Source of the DNA: Kosakonia sp. BYX6
GTDB taxonomy: Bacteria > Pseudomonadota > Gammaproteobacteria > Enterobacterales > Enterobacteriaceae
DNA: 64,000 nucleotides
Direction of reading: 5' to 3'
Assembly (NCBI RefSeq): GCF_038449125.1
Contig: NZ_CP151800.1
Location: forward strand, 1,150,406-1,214,405
Below the pieces are notes generated by a model. It was not told the origin of the DNA. It made no database searches and was given only the letters and a program-made list of their open reading frames with translations. Position numbers and translations under genes: made by a program. Positions 27,299 to 38,161 of the stretch are shown piece by piece; position 1 is the stretch's first letter, and each line of letters begins with the position of its first letter.

Positions 27299-27338
27299 AA
27301 AAAGGCTATCGGTCCATTCCTGACCCATAGCCTTTTTT
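27299..27338. terminator. Terminator between fliT and flhE
   Basis: A 9-bp stem AAAGGCTAT/ATAGCCTTT (27301-27309 and 27327-27335) has a six-T run on the plus strand and an A run on the other side, so it can stop both converging transcripts. Confidence 0.8.
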
Positions 27339-27344
27339 ATTTTC

Positions 27345-27755
27345 TCAACGATAATTCACGGTTAATTGATTACGCACCACGTTCAGGGGGGGCTGTAGTT
27401 GACCGATGCGATTAACAACATAAATAAAACGAAACTCACCGACAGCAGAGAGCGGAATATTCACGCGCCGCTGGCCAGTAAGAGAAGGCAGGACAAGACA
27501 TTTGTCGATGCGACAAAGCTTGATTTGCAGCCCCGGCGGGGGAGGCGAGAGCAGCGTAATGCGCCAGGAAAAACGCGCAAGCCGCGCGGAAGAGGGAATA
27601 TCGTCGGGGGAGAACAGCGGGCGGGAACGCAGAACCTGTTTACCCGTACTGACACTGCCGCCTGCGCTTGTGGCGCTCCAGGCGCCTTCTTTAGCAGCAA
27701 CCGCTGCTGGCAGAACCAGCAGCGTGCAGAGTAATAACAACGCGCGTTTCATCAA
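27345..27755 (-). CDS. flhE: FlhE, periplasmic flagellar protein
   Basis: A 136-residue protein (E. coli 130) with a Sec signal peptide ending AAVAA. FlhE is proposed to plug or regulate proton flow through the export apparatus; its exact role is not settled. Last gene of the cheRBYZ-flhBAE run; overlaps flhA by 4 bases. Confidence 0.9.
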   Translation of the reverse strand: MMKRALLLLCTLLVLPAAVAAKEGAWSATSAGGSVSTGKQVLRSRPLFSPDDIPSSARLARFSWRITLLSPPPPGLQIKLCRIDKCLVLPSLTGQRRVNIPLSAVGEFRFIYVVNRIGQLQPPLNVVRNQLTVNYR

Positions 27756-29854
27756 TTGGTGCCGATGACGGCGGTCATTTGCACCGTTTTGTTGTCGGTG
27801 ATTTCCATGGTCGAGAGCACGCCAAGCTGCGGGAAAACGCGGCGCAGGAAGCGAGACACCATGGTACGCAGCGCCGGGTTCACTAAGACGACCGGCGAAA
27901 CGCCCAGCGCCTGCTGTTCGGTAATGGCGCGATCGGCCTGGCGCATCAGGTTTTCCGCAATTCCCGGCTCAATGGCGCTGCCGCTTTGCAGGGACTGAAT
28001 CAGCAGTTTTTCCAGCGCGCTATCAAGGCCAATCACTTTGATGTCCTTATCATTGCGGAACCACTGCGCGGTAATTGCACGGCCCAGACGCACGCGCACT
28101 TGCGACGTCAACTCGTCCGGATCGCTCTGGATCGGCGCATATTCCGCCAGCGTATCGATGATGGTGCGCATATCGCGGATCGACACGCGCTCCGACAACA
28201 GGTTCTGCAACACTTTGTGGAACAGCGTCACGGAGATCACGCCCGGAATCAGATCTTCCACCAGCTTCGGCATCTCTTTGGTGATGCGATCGAGAAGCTG
28301 CTGCGTCTCCTGGCGGCTGAACAACTCTTCCGTATGCAGGGTGATCAGGTGGTTCAGGTGGGTGGCGATGACCGAACTCGGATCAACCACCGTAAAGCCC
28401 TGAATCTGCGCCTGTTCACGCAACACTTCATCAATCCAGCAAGCCGGCAGACCGAATGCCGGATCCACGCACGGCGTGCCAGGCAGTTCGCCCTCGGCGT
28501 AGCCGGGGTTGATCGCCATCCAGCGTTCCGGTTCGATTTCGCCGCTGCCGATTTCCACGCCTTTCAGCAGAATGCGGTAATGGCCGGGCGCCAGATCCAG
28601 GTTGTCACGAATATGAATTGCCGGCGGCAAGAAGCCCATATCCTGCGCGAATTTCTTACGGATACCGCGCACGCGCACCAGAAGCTGGCCGTCCTGGGTG
28701 CTGTCAACCAGCGGAATCAAGCGGTAGCCCACTTCCAGGCCGAGCACATCTTCCATTTCGACATCTTCCCAGGAGGCTTCCGCCGAGGCCTGGTCGTTCG
28801 CCGCCTGCGCGCTCACGCTGTCTGTATCATCCCGCGCGGCATTGCGTCCGGCCGGTTTTTTCATTTCGCGACCGCGCATCCACCAGGCAAGACCCAGCAA
28901 AATGGCGGTGAACATCAGGAACACCAGGTTTGGCATGCCAGGGATCAGCCCCAGCAGACCAATAACCAAAGCAGAAAGCAGCATCACGCGGGGGTTGTTG
29001 AACAACTGTCCAACCATCTGCTCGCCAATGTCTTCATCGTTAGACACGCGGGTAACGATAACACCGGCGGCGGTGGAGATAATCAGGGCAGGGATCTGCG
29101 CAACCAGACCATCACCGATGGTCAGCAGGGTGTAGGTTTCACCCGCTTCGGCCACGCTCAGGCCGTGCTGAAGCACACCAATGATCAGCCCGCCGATGAC
29201 GTTAATCGCCATGATCATCAACCCGGCCATGGCATCACCACGCACGAATTTACTGGCACCGTCCATCGAGCCGTAAAAATCGGACTCCTGGGTGACTTCG
29301 CTGCGGCGGCGTTTAGCTTCGGCTTCACCGATAAGCCCGGCGTTTAAGTCGGCATCGATCGCCATCTGCTTACCGGGCATCCCGTCCAGCACAAAGCGAG
29401 CGCCCACTTCGGCGATACGCCCCGCACCTTTGGTGATAACCATAAAGTTGATGATGATGAGGATGGCGAACACCACGATACCAATCGCGAAGTTGCCGCC
29501 CACCAGGAAGTGACCGAAGGCTTCAACCACCTTACCCGCCGCCGCGGCGCCGGTGTGGCCTTCCATCAAAATAATACGCGTCGACGCGATGTTCAGCGCC
29601 AGTCGCAATAGGGTAGAAAACAGCAGCACCGTCGGGAACGCGGAAAACTCGAGGGTTTTCTGCGTGAACATCGCCACCAGCAAGATCATCAATGACAGCA
29701 CGATATTGAAGGTGAACAGCGTATCCAGCAGGAATGCCGGCAGCGGCAGTACCATCATTGCCAGAATCAGCATGATCAGCACTGGGCCGGCCATAATTTG
29801 CCACTGTGTATCTTTAAACGCCGGTAAGCGTAGTTTGCTGGCGAGATTAGCCAT
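27752..29854 (-). CDS. flhA: FlhA, export gate transmembrane protein
   Basis: A 700-residue protein (E. coli 692). The N-terminal half (about 20-330) has eight predicted membrane segments and the FHIPEP-family signature (GRIAEVGARFVLDGMPGKQM); the C-terminal cytoplasmic domain forms the nonameric ring that docks chaperone-substrate complexes. It shares one base with flhB. A long plus-strand frame across it is an antisense shadow. Confidence 0.98.
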   Translation of the reverse strand: MANLASKLRLPAFKDTQWQIMAGPVLIMLILAMMVLPLPAFLLDTLFTFNIVLSLMILLVAMFTQKTLEFSAFPTVLLFSTLLRLALNIASTRIILMEGHTGAAAAGKVVEAFGHFLVGGNFAIGIVVFAILIIINFMVITKGAGRIAEVGARFVLDGMPGKQMAIDADLNAGLIGEAEAKRRRSEVTQESDFYGSMDGASKFVRGDAMAGLMIMAINVIGGLIIGVLQHGLSVAEAGETYTLLTIGDGLVAQIPALIISTAAGVIVTRVSNDEDIGEQMVGQLFNNPRVMLLSALVIGLLGLIPGMPNLVFLMFTAILLGLAWWMRGREMKKPAGRNAARDDTDSVSAQAANDQASAEASWEDVEMEDVLGLEVGYRLIPLVDSTQDGQLLVRVRGIRKKFAQDMGFLPPAIHIRDNLDLAPGHYRILLKGVEIGSGEIEPERWMAINPGYAEGELPGTPCVDPAFGLPACWIDEVLREQAQIQGFTVVDPSSVIATHLNHLITLHTEELFSRQETQQLLDRITKEMPKLVEDLIPGVISVTLFHKVLQNLLSERVSIRDMRTIIDTLAEYAPIQSDPDELTSQVRVRLGRAITAQWFRNDKDIKVIGLDSALEKLLIQSLQSGSAIEPGIAENLMRQADRAITEQQALGVSPVVLVNPALRTMVSRFLRRVFPQLGVLSTMEITDNKTVQMTAVIGTN

Positions 29855-30999
29855 CAGTTTGCACTCTCATGTACGAAATCCATCGACTCAGGAACCGCGA
29901 GGTCCGTGGGCTTTTTAGGCGGAACGCCGCCGCTACTGCGCCAGCGTCGCAGGCCATAAACCCAGGCCAGAACTTCTGCGACAGCGCTATAAAGCTCGCC
30001 CGGGATCTGTTCGCCAATATCGCAATGGCGATAAAGGGCACGGGCAAGCGGAGGTGCTTCGAGCATGGGAATGCGGTGTAACGTTCCCATCTCACGTATT
30101 TTCAAGGCGATATCGCCGGCTCCTTTCGCCACCACCGTTGGCGCACCCATGCCGCCTTCTTTATAAGAAAGGGCAACGGAGTAGTGCGTCGGGTTGTTGA
30201 CGATGACATCCGCTTTCGGGATATCAGCCATCATCCGGCTGCGGGCCGCCGCACGTTGCATCTGCTTGATGCGGTTTTTAATGTGCGGATCGCCTTCTTG
30301 TTGTTTAAATTCATCACGAATCTCCTGGCGGCTCATGCGCAGCTTTTTCAGGTGACTCGTTATCTGGTAGAACACGTCGTAGCTGACAACCGGCAGCAGG
30401 AAAAAGATGACCATCAGCAGACAGTCAAAAATCATGCTTACCGCGTGGGCAATCGCCATCGGCAGCGACTCGTTAACCAGTTGAATGAAATGCGCTTTGT
30501 TGTTGTAGAGGTAGAGTGCGAACGCGCACGCTACTAACGCTACCTTCAGGCAGCCTTTGAGCATTTCTGATAAAACCTGGGCGGAAAACAGCCGTTTCAG
30601 CCCCTGCATCAGCGAGAGTCGCGTCAGATCGACTTTCAGTGACTTGCTGCTAAGACTCACGCCGCCCAGCAACATGGGCGAGGCAATTCCTGTCACGAAC
30701 AACCCGAGCAAAATGGGCAGCACCGCTGAACCCATCATCTCCAGCAGATAACGCGCCTGATGGAACATCGAGTACGGGTCCATCACCGAAAGCCGGTTCA
30801 GCACCAGCCCGGTTTGCAGCAGTTGCATCAGGTTGTGGGCGAACTGGCTACCGCCAGAGAGCAACAGCGCCCAACCGGCCAGCAGCATCAACATTGAGCT
30901 CAGCTCTTTGGAGCGGGGGATTTGCCCCTCTTCACGTGCTTTTTGCTTTCGGTGGGGTGTGGGTTCTTCTGTTTTCTCTACATCACTTTCTTCAGACAT
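29854..30999 (-). CDS. flhB: FlhB, export gate specificity switch
   Basis: A 381-residue protein (E. coli 382) with four membrane segments in the first 210 residues and a cytoplasmic domain carrying the self-cleavage site N269-P270-T271-H272. Cleavage between Asn and Pro switches export from rod/hook to filament substrates, triggered by FliK. All key residues are intact. It follows cheZ by 33 bases. Confidence 0.98.
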   Translation of the reverse strand: MSEESDVEKTEEPTPHRKQKAREEGQIPRSKELSSMLMLLAGWALLLSGGSQFAHNLMQLLQTGLVLNRLSVMDPYSMFHQARYLLEMMGSAVLPILLGLFVTGIASPMLLGGVSLSSKSLKVDLTRLSLMQGLKRLFSAQVLSEMLKGCLKVALVACAFALYLYNNKAHFIQLVNESLPMAIAHAVSMIFDCLLMVIFFLLPVVSYDVFYQITSHLKKLRMSRQEIRDEFKQQEGDPHIKNRIKQMQRAAARSRMMADIPKADVIVNNPTHYSVALSYKEGGMGAPTVVAKGAGDIALKIREMGTLHRIPMLEAPPLARALYRHCDIGEQIPGELYSAVAEVLAWVYGLRRWRSSGGVPPKKPTDLAVPESMDFVHESAN

Positions 31000-31032
31000 G
31001 ATTGGCTCGGCGGTACGGCATTGCGCGCCACA

Positions 31033-31674
31033 TTAGAAACCCAGGCTGTCGAGCAGGTCGTCGACCTGATCTTGCGTTGCCACGACACCGGCTTTGGTGC
31101 TATCAACCTGCGGGCCGTTGACCAGCGACACTTCCGCTTCTTTCTGTTCCTCAGGCTCGTCGGGAACATAGGCCAACAAGACCTGAATCAGCTCTTTCTC
31201 AACCGTTTCGATAAGCGACATCATGCGGCGGATAACCTGACCGGTCAGATCCTGGAAGTCCTGCGCCATCATGATTTCCATCAGATGTTCGTCGGTCGTG
31301 CGCGCCATTTTCGGGGTGTGCGCCAGGTATTGACGGGTTTCAGTTACCAACTCGCGGGCATCGGCCAGTTCAACTGGCGCGGCGAACCATGCATCCCAAC
31401 GGGCCGCTAAGCTGTCGCCGTTCGTGATGATCGCTTCCTGAAGAGGACGGGCTTCTTCCACACAGGTGAGCACGCGCTCGGCGGCCTGCGCGGTTTTGGC
31501 CACCACGTAGTTCAACCGTTCGCGCGTGTCCGGTATGGCATCTGCCGCTTCAACGATGGTGCGATCCAGCCCTAAGTCGACCAGGCTGTCACGCAACAAA
31601 CGCGTCAGTTGCCCTACTCGGGAAAAGATGCCTTTGAAGTCTTCTTCAGGTTGCGTATTTTCCGGGGTCGTCAT
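31033..31674 (-). CDS. cheZ: CheZ, CheY-P phosphatase
   Basis: A 213-residue protein (E. coli 214): long four-helix dimer with catalytic-region residues QDLTGQVIRRMM (Gln in the first positions) and the C-terminal CheY-binding peptide QDQVDDLLDSLGF. It ends the motor signal. Three bases separate it from cheY. Confidence 0.97.
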   Translation of the reverse strand: MTTPENTQPEEDFKGIFSRVGQLTRLLRDSLVDLGLDRTIVEAADAIPDTRERLNYVVAKTAQAAERVLTCVEEARPLQEAIITNGDSLAARWDAWFAAPVELADARELVTETRQYLAHTPKMARTTDEHLMEIMMAQDFQDLTGQVIRRMMSLIETVEKELIQVLLAYVPDEPEEQKEAEVSLVNGPQVDSTKAGVVATQDQVDDLLDSLGF

Positions 31675-31677
31675 GGT

Positions 31678-32067
31678 TTACCAGCCGATTTTTTCAAAGA
31701 TTTTGTTCAGCTTTTCTTCAAGCGTTGCGGCGGTAAACGGCTTCACGACATAGCCGCTGGCACCGGCCTGCGCGGCGGCAATGATGTTCTCTTTCTTCGC
31801 TTCGGCGGTCACCATCAGCACCGGCATGGATTTCAAATTCTCATCGCTGCGGATCTCGGTGAGCAGTTGCAGGCCATCCATGTTGGGCATGTTCCAGTCG
31901 CTGATAACGAAATCAAAAGTGTCGGAACGCAGTTTGCCGAGCGCATCCTGACCGTCTTCGGCTTCTTCAACGCGGTTAAAGCCCAAATCCTTCAGCAGAT
32001 TGCGCACAATGCGTCGCATGGTGGCGAAGTCATCAACAACTAAAAAACGTAAATTCTTGTCGGCCAT
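31678..32067 (-). CDS. cheY: CheY, chemotaxis response regulator
   Basis: A 129-residue single receiver, exactly the enteric length, from ATG 32067 (an upstream in-frame ATG at 32085 is not used). Acidic pocket D12-D13, phospho-acceptor D57 ([12 protein letters not shown]), Thr87 and K109 in VVKPF are present. Phospho-CheY binds FliM and FliN to switch rotation. Confidence 0.98.
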   Translation of the reverse strand: MADKNLRFLVVDDFATMRRIVRNLLKDLGFNRVEEAEDGQDALGKLRSDTFDFVISDWNMPNMDGLQLLTEIRSDENLKSMPVLMVTAEAKKENIIAAAQAGASGYVVKPFTAATLEEKLNKIFEKIGW

Positions 32068-32114
32068 TGTTATTTCCTGAATCAATAAATGGGAACGGTG
32101 TATTGGGGTAATGC

Positions 32115-33161
32115 TTAAATCCTGCGCGCATGACCCGCAGAATGGTTGAGCATGTGCTGGCTAATGTGCTCAAGATCGACAGTTTCACAAGCGCCGCCGA
32201 GGGCAATCGCTTCACGCGGCATACCAAAGACCACGCAGGTACGTTCACTCTGCGCGATGGTCCAGGCACCGGCTTCACGCATTGCCAGTAATCCGGCGGC
32301 CCCGTCACTGCCCATGCCCGTTAAAATGGCGCCGACAGCGTTTTTCCCCGCGCAGCGCGCGACGGAATGAAGCAGGGCGTCCACTGACGGACGGTGGCGG
32401 TTAATGGGCGACTCATCACTCAACGTGACGTGATAATTCGCCCCGCTGCGCGTCAGCTCCATATGAAAACCGCCCGGCGCGATATAGACATGACCAGGTA
32501 GAACCCGATCGCCTTCTTCGGCTTCTTTCACCGACATCTGGCATAAACCGTCCAGCCGTTTCGCGAACGATTTTGTAAAACCTGGCGGCATATGTTGCGC
32601 AATCACGATGCCCGGACTGCTGGCCGGCATCGGGACCAGCAAGTGGCGCAGCGCCTCGGTTCCCCCGGTGGACGAACCGATAGCAATAATTTTCTCACTG
32701 CCGATCAGCGGTGCATGGGCTACGCGCGGTGGCACAGGCTTATTGTCGCGACGGCGAATTTGCGCTTTTGCCGCCATGCGGATTTTGTCGACAATCATTT
32801 CGCTGTAATGCGCCATGCCATCCTGCAAGCCGGTTTCGGGCTTGGTGATAAAGTCCACCGCGCCGAGTTCCAACGCGCTAAGGGTGATATCCGAACCACG
32901 CTTGGTCAGCGAAGAGAGCATCACCACCGGCATTGGGCGCAGGCGCATCAGGCGATCTAAAAACTCCAGCCCGTCCATCCGCGGCATTTCGACATCAAGG
33001 GTCAATACATCCGGGTTGTGTTGCTTAATGAGATCACGGGCGATGATGGGATCGAGGGCCGTTGCCACCATTTCCATATCGGGTTGTTCGTTGACAATGC
33101 CCGTCATTATTTTGCGAATCAGCGACGAGTCATCAATGCACAGCACCTTAATCTTTTTCAT
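32115..33161 (-). CDS. cheB: CheB, receptor methylesterase/deamidase
   Basis: A 348-residue protein (E. coli 349): receiver domain with D56 ([12 protein letters not shown]), linker about 130-155, and catalytic domain with Ser164 ([10 protein letters not shown]), His about 190 (QHMPPGFT) and a C-terminal Asp. It demethylates the receptor for adaptation. Five bases from cheR. Confidence 0.98.
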   Translation of the reverse strand: MKKIKVLCIDDSSLIRKIMTGIVNEQPDMEMVATALDPIIARDLIKQHNPDVLTLDVEMPRMDGLEFLDRLMRLRPMPVVMLSSLTKRGSDITLSALELGAVDFITKPETGLQDGMAHYSEMIVDKIRMAAKAQIRRRDNKPVPPRVAHAPLIGSEKIIAIGSSTGGTEALRHLLVPMPASSPGIVIAQHMPPGFTKSFAKRLDGLCQMSVKEAEEGDRVLPGHVYIAPGGFHMELTRSGANYHVTLSDESPINRHRPSVDALLHSVARCAGKNAVGAILTGMGSDGAAGLLAMREAGAWTIAQSERTCVVFGMPREAIALGGACETVDLEHISQHMLNHSAGHARRI

Positions 33162-33166
33162 CGTTT

Positions 33167-34024
33167 TTACTCCGCCAGGCGGTAAACAGACTGTCCGAGC
33201 AAACGAAATGGACTGTTCATATTTTGAAAATGTTCAGAGTGACCAACGAACAGCAGCCCACCGGGCTTGAGCATTTTCGCGAAGCGCTGTAACAACTTCT
33301 CTTGGGTATTCTGATCGAAATAAATCATTACGTTACGGCAGAAAATCGCATCGAAAGGGGCGGGAATGTCCCACTGGTTTTCGATCAAATTCAGCTGGCG
33401 GAACTGCACGGTGTTGCGAAACTCGCTTTTGATTTTCACCATCTTTGACTGCTCGCCCGTACCGCGTAAAAACCAGGTTTTCTTTTGCTGTTCGGTCAGG
33501 TTGTCGATATCGCCCAGGCGATAAACGCCCTGGGTAGCTTTTTCCAGCACATCGGTGTCGATATCAGTCGCCAGCACGCGTGGGCCAGTGATACTGCGGC
33601 CTAACGCCGCTTCCAGCGTCATGGCAATCGACCACGGTTCTTCACCGGTAGATGCCGCCGCGCACCATACGTTGTACATGCCGGAACGGGACTGAGCATG
33701 TTTCGCCAGCGTCGGAAAGTGGTACGCCTCGCGGAAAAACGAGGTCAGGTTGGTGGTCAGGGCGTTAATAAACTCCTGCCACTCTTTACTGGTCGGATTG
33801 TTAACCAGCATCGCGGTGTATTCATCAAAACGCTGCATGTTCAGGTCACGCAGGCGACGGGAAAGGCGGTTGTACACCATGTCCCGTTTTTGCGGCGTGA
33901 GCACAATGCCCGCGCGCTGATAAATCAACTCGCTGATTTTTTCTAATTCATTACCGTTTAGCGCAACGTGAGCGCTCTGAGACTGTTCGGTAATTGAAAA
34001 CGTATTTTTCTGGCTATTCGTCAT
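33167..34024 (-). CDS. cheR: CheR, receptor methyltransferase
   Basis: A 285-residue SAM-dependent enzyme (E. coli 286). The N-terminal helical domain holds [14 protein letters not shown]; the SAM pocket shows [16 protein letters not shown] and [10 protein letters not shown]. It methylates glutamates in the receptor and can dock on the DWETF tail of the local receptor. About 170 non-coding bases separate it from fliE. Confidence 0.98.
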   Translation of the reverse strand: MTNSQKNTFSITEQSQSAHVALNGNELEKISELIYQRAGIVLTPQKRDMVYNRLSRRLRDLNMQRFDEYTAMLVNNPTSKEWQEFINALTTNLTSFFREAYHFPTLAKHAQSRSGMYNVWCAAASTGEEPWSIAMTLEAALGRSITGPRVLATDIDTDVLEKATQGVYRLGDIDNLTEQQKKTWFLRGTGEQSKMVKIKSEFRNTVQFRQLNLIENQWDIPAPFDAIFCRNVMIYFDQNTQEKLLQRFAKMLKPGGLLFVGHSEHFQNMNSPFRLLGQSVYRLAE

Positions 34025-34197
34025 AAGTATTGACTTAAACCTACAGGTATTAATGAAAATTGCAGGTGATGCTGAAATGAAACATCGGCGAAATGCCGGG
34101 TATTTTATTAACGAAAATAAAACATCCCGACTTATTACGCCGTGAAAGATAGCAGCGATATTTTTTCTTTAATCGGTAATGAGATAATGCTTAGGTC

Positions 34198-34533
34198 TTA
34201 TACCGGCATGCTCATGATTTCCTGATATGCACTGACTAATTTATTTCGTACTTGTACGCCAAGGTTTAATGCTACCGATGATTTTTGAATAGAAACCATC
34301 ACATCATTTAAGCCAATGCCTTCCGCACCTGAAAGATACGCTTGTGACTGACTTTTTGCCTGTGTTTGCATATCGCTAATATTGTTAATGCTATTAAGCA
34401 AAATATTAGAGAATTGTGAATTGCTTTCTGTTTTACGCGTCGAGGCAAAAGGGTTCAGCGACGACACATCTGAGACTTGTCTGGCTTGGGATTGAATCTG
34501 ATCCAATACCCCGCCTAGTGTATTTATAGACAT
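34198..34533 (-). CDS. fliE: FliE, MS-ring/rod junction protein
   Basis: A 111-residue protein (E. coli 104) from ATG 34533; 26 upstream in-frame codons (to 34611) are rejected because they make no family-like sequence. It ends with the conserved SVALNLGVQVRNKLVSAYQEIMSMPV. FliE links FliF to the rod. Divergent from fliF, as in Salmonella, but here it lies upstream of cheR on the same strand. Confidence 0.96.
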   Translation of the reverse strand: MSINTLGGVLDQIQSQARQVSDVSSLNPFASTRKTESNSQFSNILLNSINNISDMQTQAKSQSQAYLSGAEGIGLNDVMVSIQKSSVALNLGVQVRNKLVSAYQEIMSMPV

Positions 34534-34774
34534 AAAAATGACCTTACTAGTTATTGGCCGCAAGCTTAACATGTGGTGCGAAAAACAGCATAACGTGAAT
34601 AGCTGACACAAATTTCACCTTATTACCACTTAGAAAACCGGGCTTTCTGTAGATAATACGCAACCGGGAATTTCCCTGAGAAATACATTTGAGTTTATTA
34701 ATTCGTTACCAGATGAGCCGAGCCGTAATAGCTTGCACTCTTTATTGCGGCGTTCACTTTTACAGGACATTGGC

Positions 34775-36478
34775 ATGACTGCCACAAACACCGGTAGTAA
34801 AAAGAAAGGCATTGTCGATGTAAAGGCAGTGCTCGAAAATATTCGGGTTAATCCCCGCATAATATTTTTCATCGCTGCTGCGGCAGCTATTTCCATTGTC
34901 ATCGCGTTGTTGTTCTGGGCGAAAGAACCGGATTATCGCGTGCTGTACAGCAATATTAGTGAAGAGGATGGCGGAGCCGTTGTCACCCAGCTTCAGCAGA
35001 TGCAGGTCCCGTACCGTTTTGCTGAGAATAACGGTGCTATCGAGATCCCTGCCGAGCAGGTGTATGAAGTGCGCCTCAAACTCGCCCAGCAAGGGCTGCC
35101 GAAAGGCGGCGCGGTGGGCTTTGAACTGCTGGACCAGGAAAAGTTTGGTATCAGCCAGTTCAATGAGCAGGTGAACTTCCAGCGTGCGCTGGAAGGTGAA
35201 CTGTCGCGCACCATCGAAACGCTTGGCCCGGTACGCTCCGCGCGGGTTCATCTGGCGATGCCGAAACCGTCGCTCTTTTTACAGGATCGCAAAGAGCCTT
35301 CCGCGTCCGTGACGTTGAATTTGATCAACGGCAGAACGCTGGATTCCGGTCAGGTAAACGCGATCTCTTACATGATCTCCAGCGCAGTGCCGGGATTGAG
35401 CGCCGATCGCGTGACTATCGTCGATCAGAGCGGTCATTTGATATCGCAAAACGGCGCGCAGGCGACGCAGACCACGCAGCTGCAATATGTCCGTAAGGTG
35501 GAAGCCGATTACCAGAGCCGTATTCAGGCGATTCTGGCCCCGATTGTCGGTGTGCAGAACGTCAGAACGCAGGTGACCGCGCAGGTTGATTTCACCCAGC
35601 ATGAGCAGACGGCTGAGCAGTATCAGCCGAACAGTCGCCCGGAAAACATGGCGATCCGTAGCCGTCAGAGCAGCAACAATGAGCAAGGCGGTAAGAATGC
35701 GGTGGGTGGCGTGCCGGGTGCGTTAAGTAACCAGCCGCCAGCGCCGGTTGCCACACCGATTGAGAACCCTGCAGCCCAACAGGCGAACGCGCAGGGCGCG
35801 GCGAACAACACGGCAAACCGGAATGCAGCACCAGCGCAAACGCCTGCACCGACATTGACGCCGTACAACAAGCAAAGCGACGAAACCACGAACTACGAAG
35901 TGGATAAAACGCTGACGCACATTAAGCGCAATACCGGCACGCTCGAACGCTTGTCCGTTGCGGTGGTGGTGAATTTTGTACCTGGCAAAGACGGCAAAAC
36001 TGCCGCGCTGACCAAAGCTCAGCTTGATCAGATTAATGCGCTGGTGAAAGAGGTGATGGGCTATTCCGACAAACGCGGCGATACGCTGAATGTCGTGAAC
36101 ACGCCGTTTACCGACCAGGAAGAAGAAGCGCCAATTCCGCTGTGGAAACAGCCTGAAGTTATCAAGCTGGGAATGTCCGCCGCGCGCTATCTGCTCGTTG
36201 TGCTGATTGCCTGGATCTTGTGGCGTAAAGCGGTGCAGCCGTTCTGGACTCGCCATCAGGAGCTGCTGATCCAGCGTCTGGAGATGGAGAAAGAGGCTCG
36301 CCAGGCGGAGCTTGATGAACAAGTTCGTAAACGCCAGAGCGCTGAAACTGCGAAAGCGCAGCAGCGTGTCGAGACGGAGCAAGAGGCGCAGCACCTGCGT
36401 GAAATGGCTGACCAGGAGCCGCAGGTTATCGCTCTGGTTATCCGCCAATGGTTGAATAAGGAGCAGAAGTCGTCATGA
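34775..36478 (+). CDS. fliF: FliF, MS-ring protein
   Basis: A 567-residue protein (E. coli 552) from ATG 34775, with AGGA 8 bases upstream; 14 more codons are open upstream. Two membrane segments (about 27-47 and 455-475), ring-building motifs ([17 protein letters not shown]), an Ala/Asn/Pro-rich linker about 310-370, and a C-terminal FliG-binding tail. It starts the fliFGHIJK operon and overlaps fliG by 4 bases. Confidence 0.97.
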   Translation: MTATNTGSKKKGIVDVKAVLENIRVNPRIIFFIAAAAAISIVIALLFWAKEPDYRVLYSNISEEDGGAVVTQLQQMQVPYRFAENNGAIEIPAEQVYEVRLKLAQQGLPKGGAVGFELLDQEKFGISQFNEQVNFQRALEGELSRTIETLGPVRSARVHLAMPKPSLFLQDRKEPSASVTLNLINGRTLDSGQVNAISYMISSAVPGLSADRVTIVDQSGHLISQNGAQATQTTQLQYVRKVEADYQSRIQAILAPIVGVQNVRTQVTAQVDFTQHEQTAEQYQPNSRPENMAIRSRQSSNNEQGGKNAVGGVPGALSNQPPAPVATPIENPAAQQANAQGAANNTANRNAAPAQTPAPTLTPYNKQSDETTNYEVDKTLTHIKRNTGTLERLSVAVVVNFVPGKDGKTAALTKAQLDQINALVKEVMGYSDKRGDTLNVVNTPFTDQEEEAPIPLWKQPEVIKLGMSAARYLLVVLIAWILWRKAVQPFWTRHQELLIQRLEMEKEARQAELDEQVRKRQSAETAKAQQRVETEQEAQHLREMADQEPQVIALVIRQWLNKEQKSS

Positions 36479-37461
36479 ACGCCGCCGAGAAAAGCGCCAT
36501 AGTCATGCTGACGCTCGGTGACGAGCGTGCAGCCGAAGTCTTTAAACACCTGAATACGCACGAAGTAACGCTGATCAGTGGCGCGATGGTCGCTATGGGC
36601 ACCTACACCCACGATCAGCTCGCTATCGTGATGAAGGAGTTCCGTAAGGACTCCGGTGAGTTTGCGGTGCTCGATGTAAACACCAACGAATACCTGCGCA
36701 GTGTGCTGGTGAAAGCGTTGGGTGAAGAGCGCGCCAATAATCTGCTGGAAGACCTGCTGGATGCCAACGATGAGCGCAACGGTATTGAGACGCTCAACTT
36801 TATGGAACCGCAGATGGTCTTCGATCTCATCCGTGATGAGCATCCGCAGATTATCGCCACCATTCTTGTGCATCTGAAACGTAGCCAGGCGGCCGATCTG
36901 CTGGCGAAATTTGATGAGCGTGAACGTAACGACATCATGCTGCGTATCGCCACTTTCGGCGGTGTTCAGCCGGTTGCATTGCAGGAGCTGACCGAAGTGC
37001 TCAACAACTTGCTGCATGGCCAGAACATCAAACGCAACAAGATGGGCGGTGTTCGTCCTGCGGCCGAGATCCTCAACCTGATGAAATCTCATCAGGAAGA
37101 CGCGGCTATCGAAGCGGTACGCGAATACGACCAGGAACTGGCACAGAAAATTATCGACGAGATGTTCCTGTTCGAAAACCTGGTCGAAATGGAAGACCGC
37201 AGCATCCAGCGTATCTTGCAGGATATCGACAACGAGTCGTTGATCGTCGCCCTGAAAGGTGTGGACGAAGCGCTGCGCGACAAGTTCTTCCGCAATATGT
37301 CCAAGCGTCAGGCCGATATTATGCGTGATGATTTGAACTCTCGTGGCCCTGTACGTATGTCGCAAGTCGAAAACGAACAGAAAGCTATTTTGCTGGTGGT
37401 GCGTCGTCTGGCGGAAACCGGCGAGATTGTGATTGGTGGAGGCGACGATGCCTACGTCTAA
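36475..37461 (+). CDS. fliG: FliG, rotor torque-generating switch protein
   Basis: A 328-residue C-ring protein (E. coli 331). N-terminal FliF-binding domain, middle domain with [22 protein letters not shown], and C-terminal domain with the charged torque helix ([20 protein letters not shown] and [18 protein letters not shown]). It exchanges force with MotA. Confidence 0.98.
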   Translation: MNAAEKSAIVMLTLGDERAAEVFKHLNTHEVTLISGAMVAMGTYTHDQLAIVMKEFRKDSGEFAVLDVNTNEYLRSVLVKALGEERANNLLEDLLDANDERNGIETLNFMEPQMVFDLIRDEHPQIIATILVHLKRSQAADLLAKFDERERNDIMLRIATFGGVQPVALQELTEVLNNLLHGQNIKRNKMGGVRPAAEILNLMKSHQEDAAIEAVREYDQELAQKIIDEMFLFENLVEMEDRSIQRILQDIDNESLIVALKGVDEALRDKFFRNMSKRQADIMRDDLNSRGPVRMSQVENEQKAILLVVRRLAETGEIVIGGGDDAYV

Positions 37462-38161
37462 TTCCCGGTGGCAGTCCTGGCGGCCTGAAAATTTGCTTGA
37501 TGATTCCTTTAGTGAGGAGCGCGAACTGCGTGCTGCGATGCCGGCCAGCGACCCGGCAAGCGAAGCCGCGTTACAGGTTGAGTTATCCCGCCTGCGTCAA
37601 CAGGCCGAGCAAAAAGGTTTTGCGGCGGGCCAAACGCGTGGCGTAGAAGAGGGCAAAAAGCTCGGCTACGCGCAAGGCTTCGAGGAAGGCCGCGAAGAGG
37701 GTATCGAGAAAGGGAAAGCCGAGTACCAACAGTTACAGCAGAAGCAGTCCGATGAATTCGCGCAGCTGATTGATAACGTAAAAATCACGCTTGATAACCT
37801 CGATAGCGTCATGCCTGCGCGTCTGGTGCAGGTCGCCCTGATGGCGGCGCGCAGCTTGCTCGGTGAAAGTGTGGTGTCAACCACCACCAACGCCTGGCTA
37901 CTGACGCGCATTCAACAGCTGTTGCAGGAAGACACGAAGCACTTGAATCAGGTGAAACTGTGGGTCAGCCCGGAAGAGTCTGCCGCAGTGCAGGAGCAAC
38001 TCGGTGAAGTGTTGCACTCCCGTGGTTGGGAACTGTGTACCGACGATCAAATGCTGCCGGGCGGCTGTCGCTTAACCACCGACGGTGGCGAACTGGACTC
38101 CACCACGGAAACGCGCTGGAACGAGCTGTGCACGCTGAGTCGTGAGGACTTCTCTTTATGA
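37448..38161 (+). CDS. fliH: FliH, FliI regulator
   Basis: A 237-residue protein (E. coli 228) from ATG 37448, overlapping fliG by 14 bases. It has the characteristic GxxxG-rich helix ([18 protein letters not shown], about 80-100). FliH holds the FliI ATPase and docks it on FliN and FlhA. It overlaps fliI by 4 bases. Confidence 0.95.
   Translation: MPTSNSRWQSWRPENLLDDSFSEERELRAAMPASDPASEAALQVELSRLRQQAEQKGFAAGQTRGVEEGKKLGYAQGFEEGREEGIEKGKAEYQQLQQKQSDEFAQLIDNVKITLDNLDSVMPARLVQVALMAARSLLGESVVSTTTNAWLLTRIQQLLQEDTKHLNQVKLWVSPEESAAVQEQLGEVLHSRGWELCTDDQMLPGGCRLTTDGGELDSTTETRWNELCTLSREDFSL

Noticed and set aside
27986..29347. 453-codon plus-strand frame across flhA
   Set aside because: Fully antisense to flhA, His/Arg/Gln-rich shadow without any motif.
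36256..37365. 369-codon minus-strand frame across fliF/fliG
   Set aside because: Antisense shadow of strongly biased coding sequence; no recognisable family.
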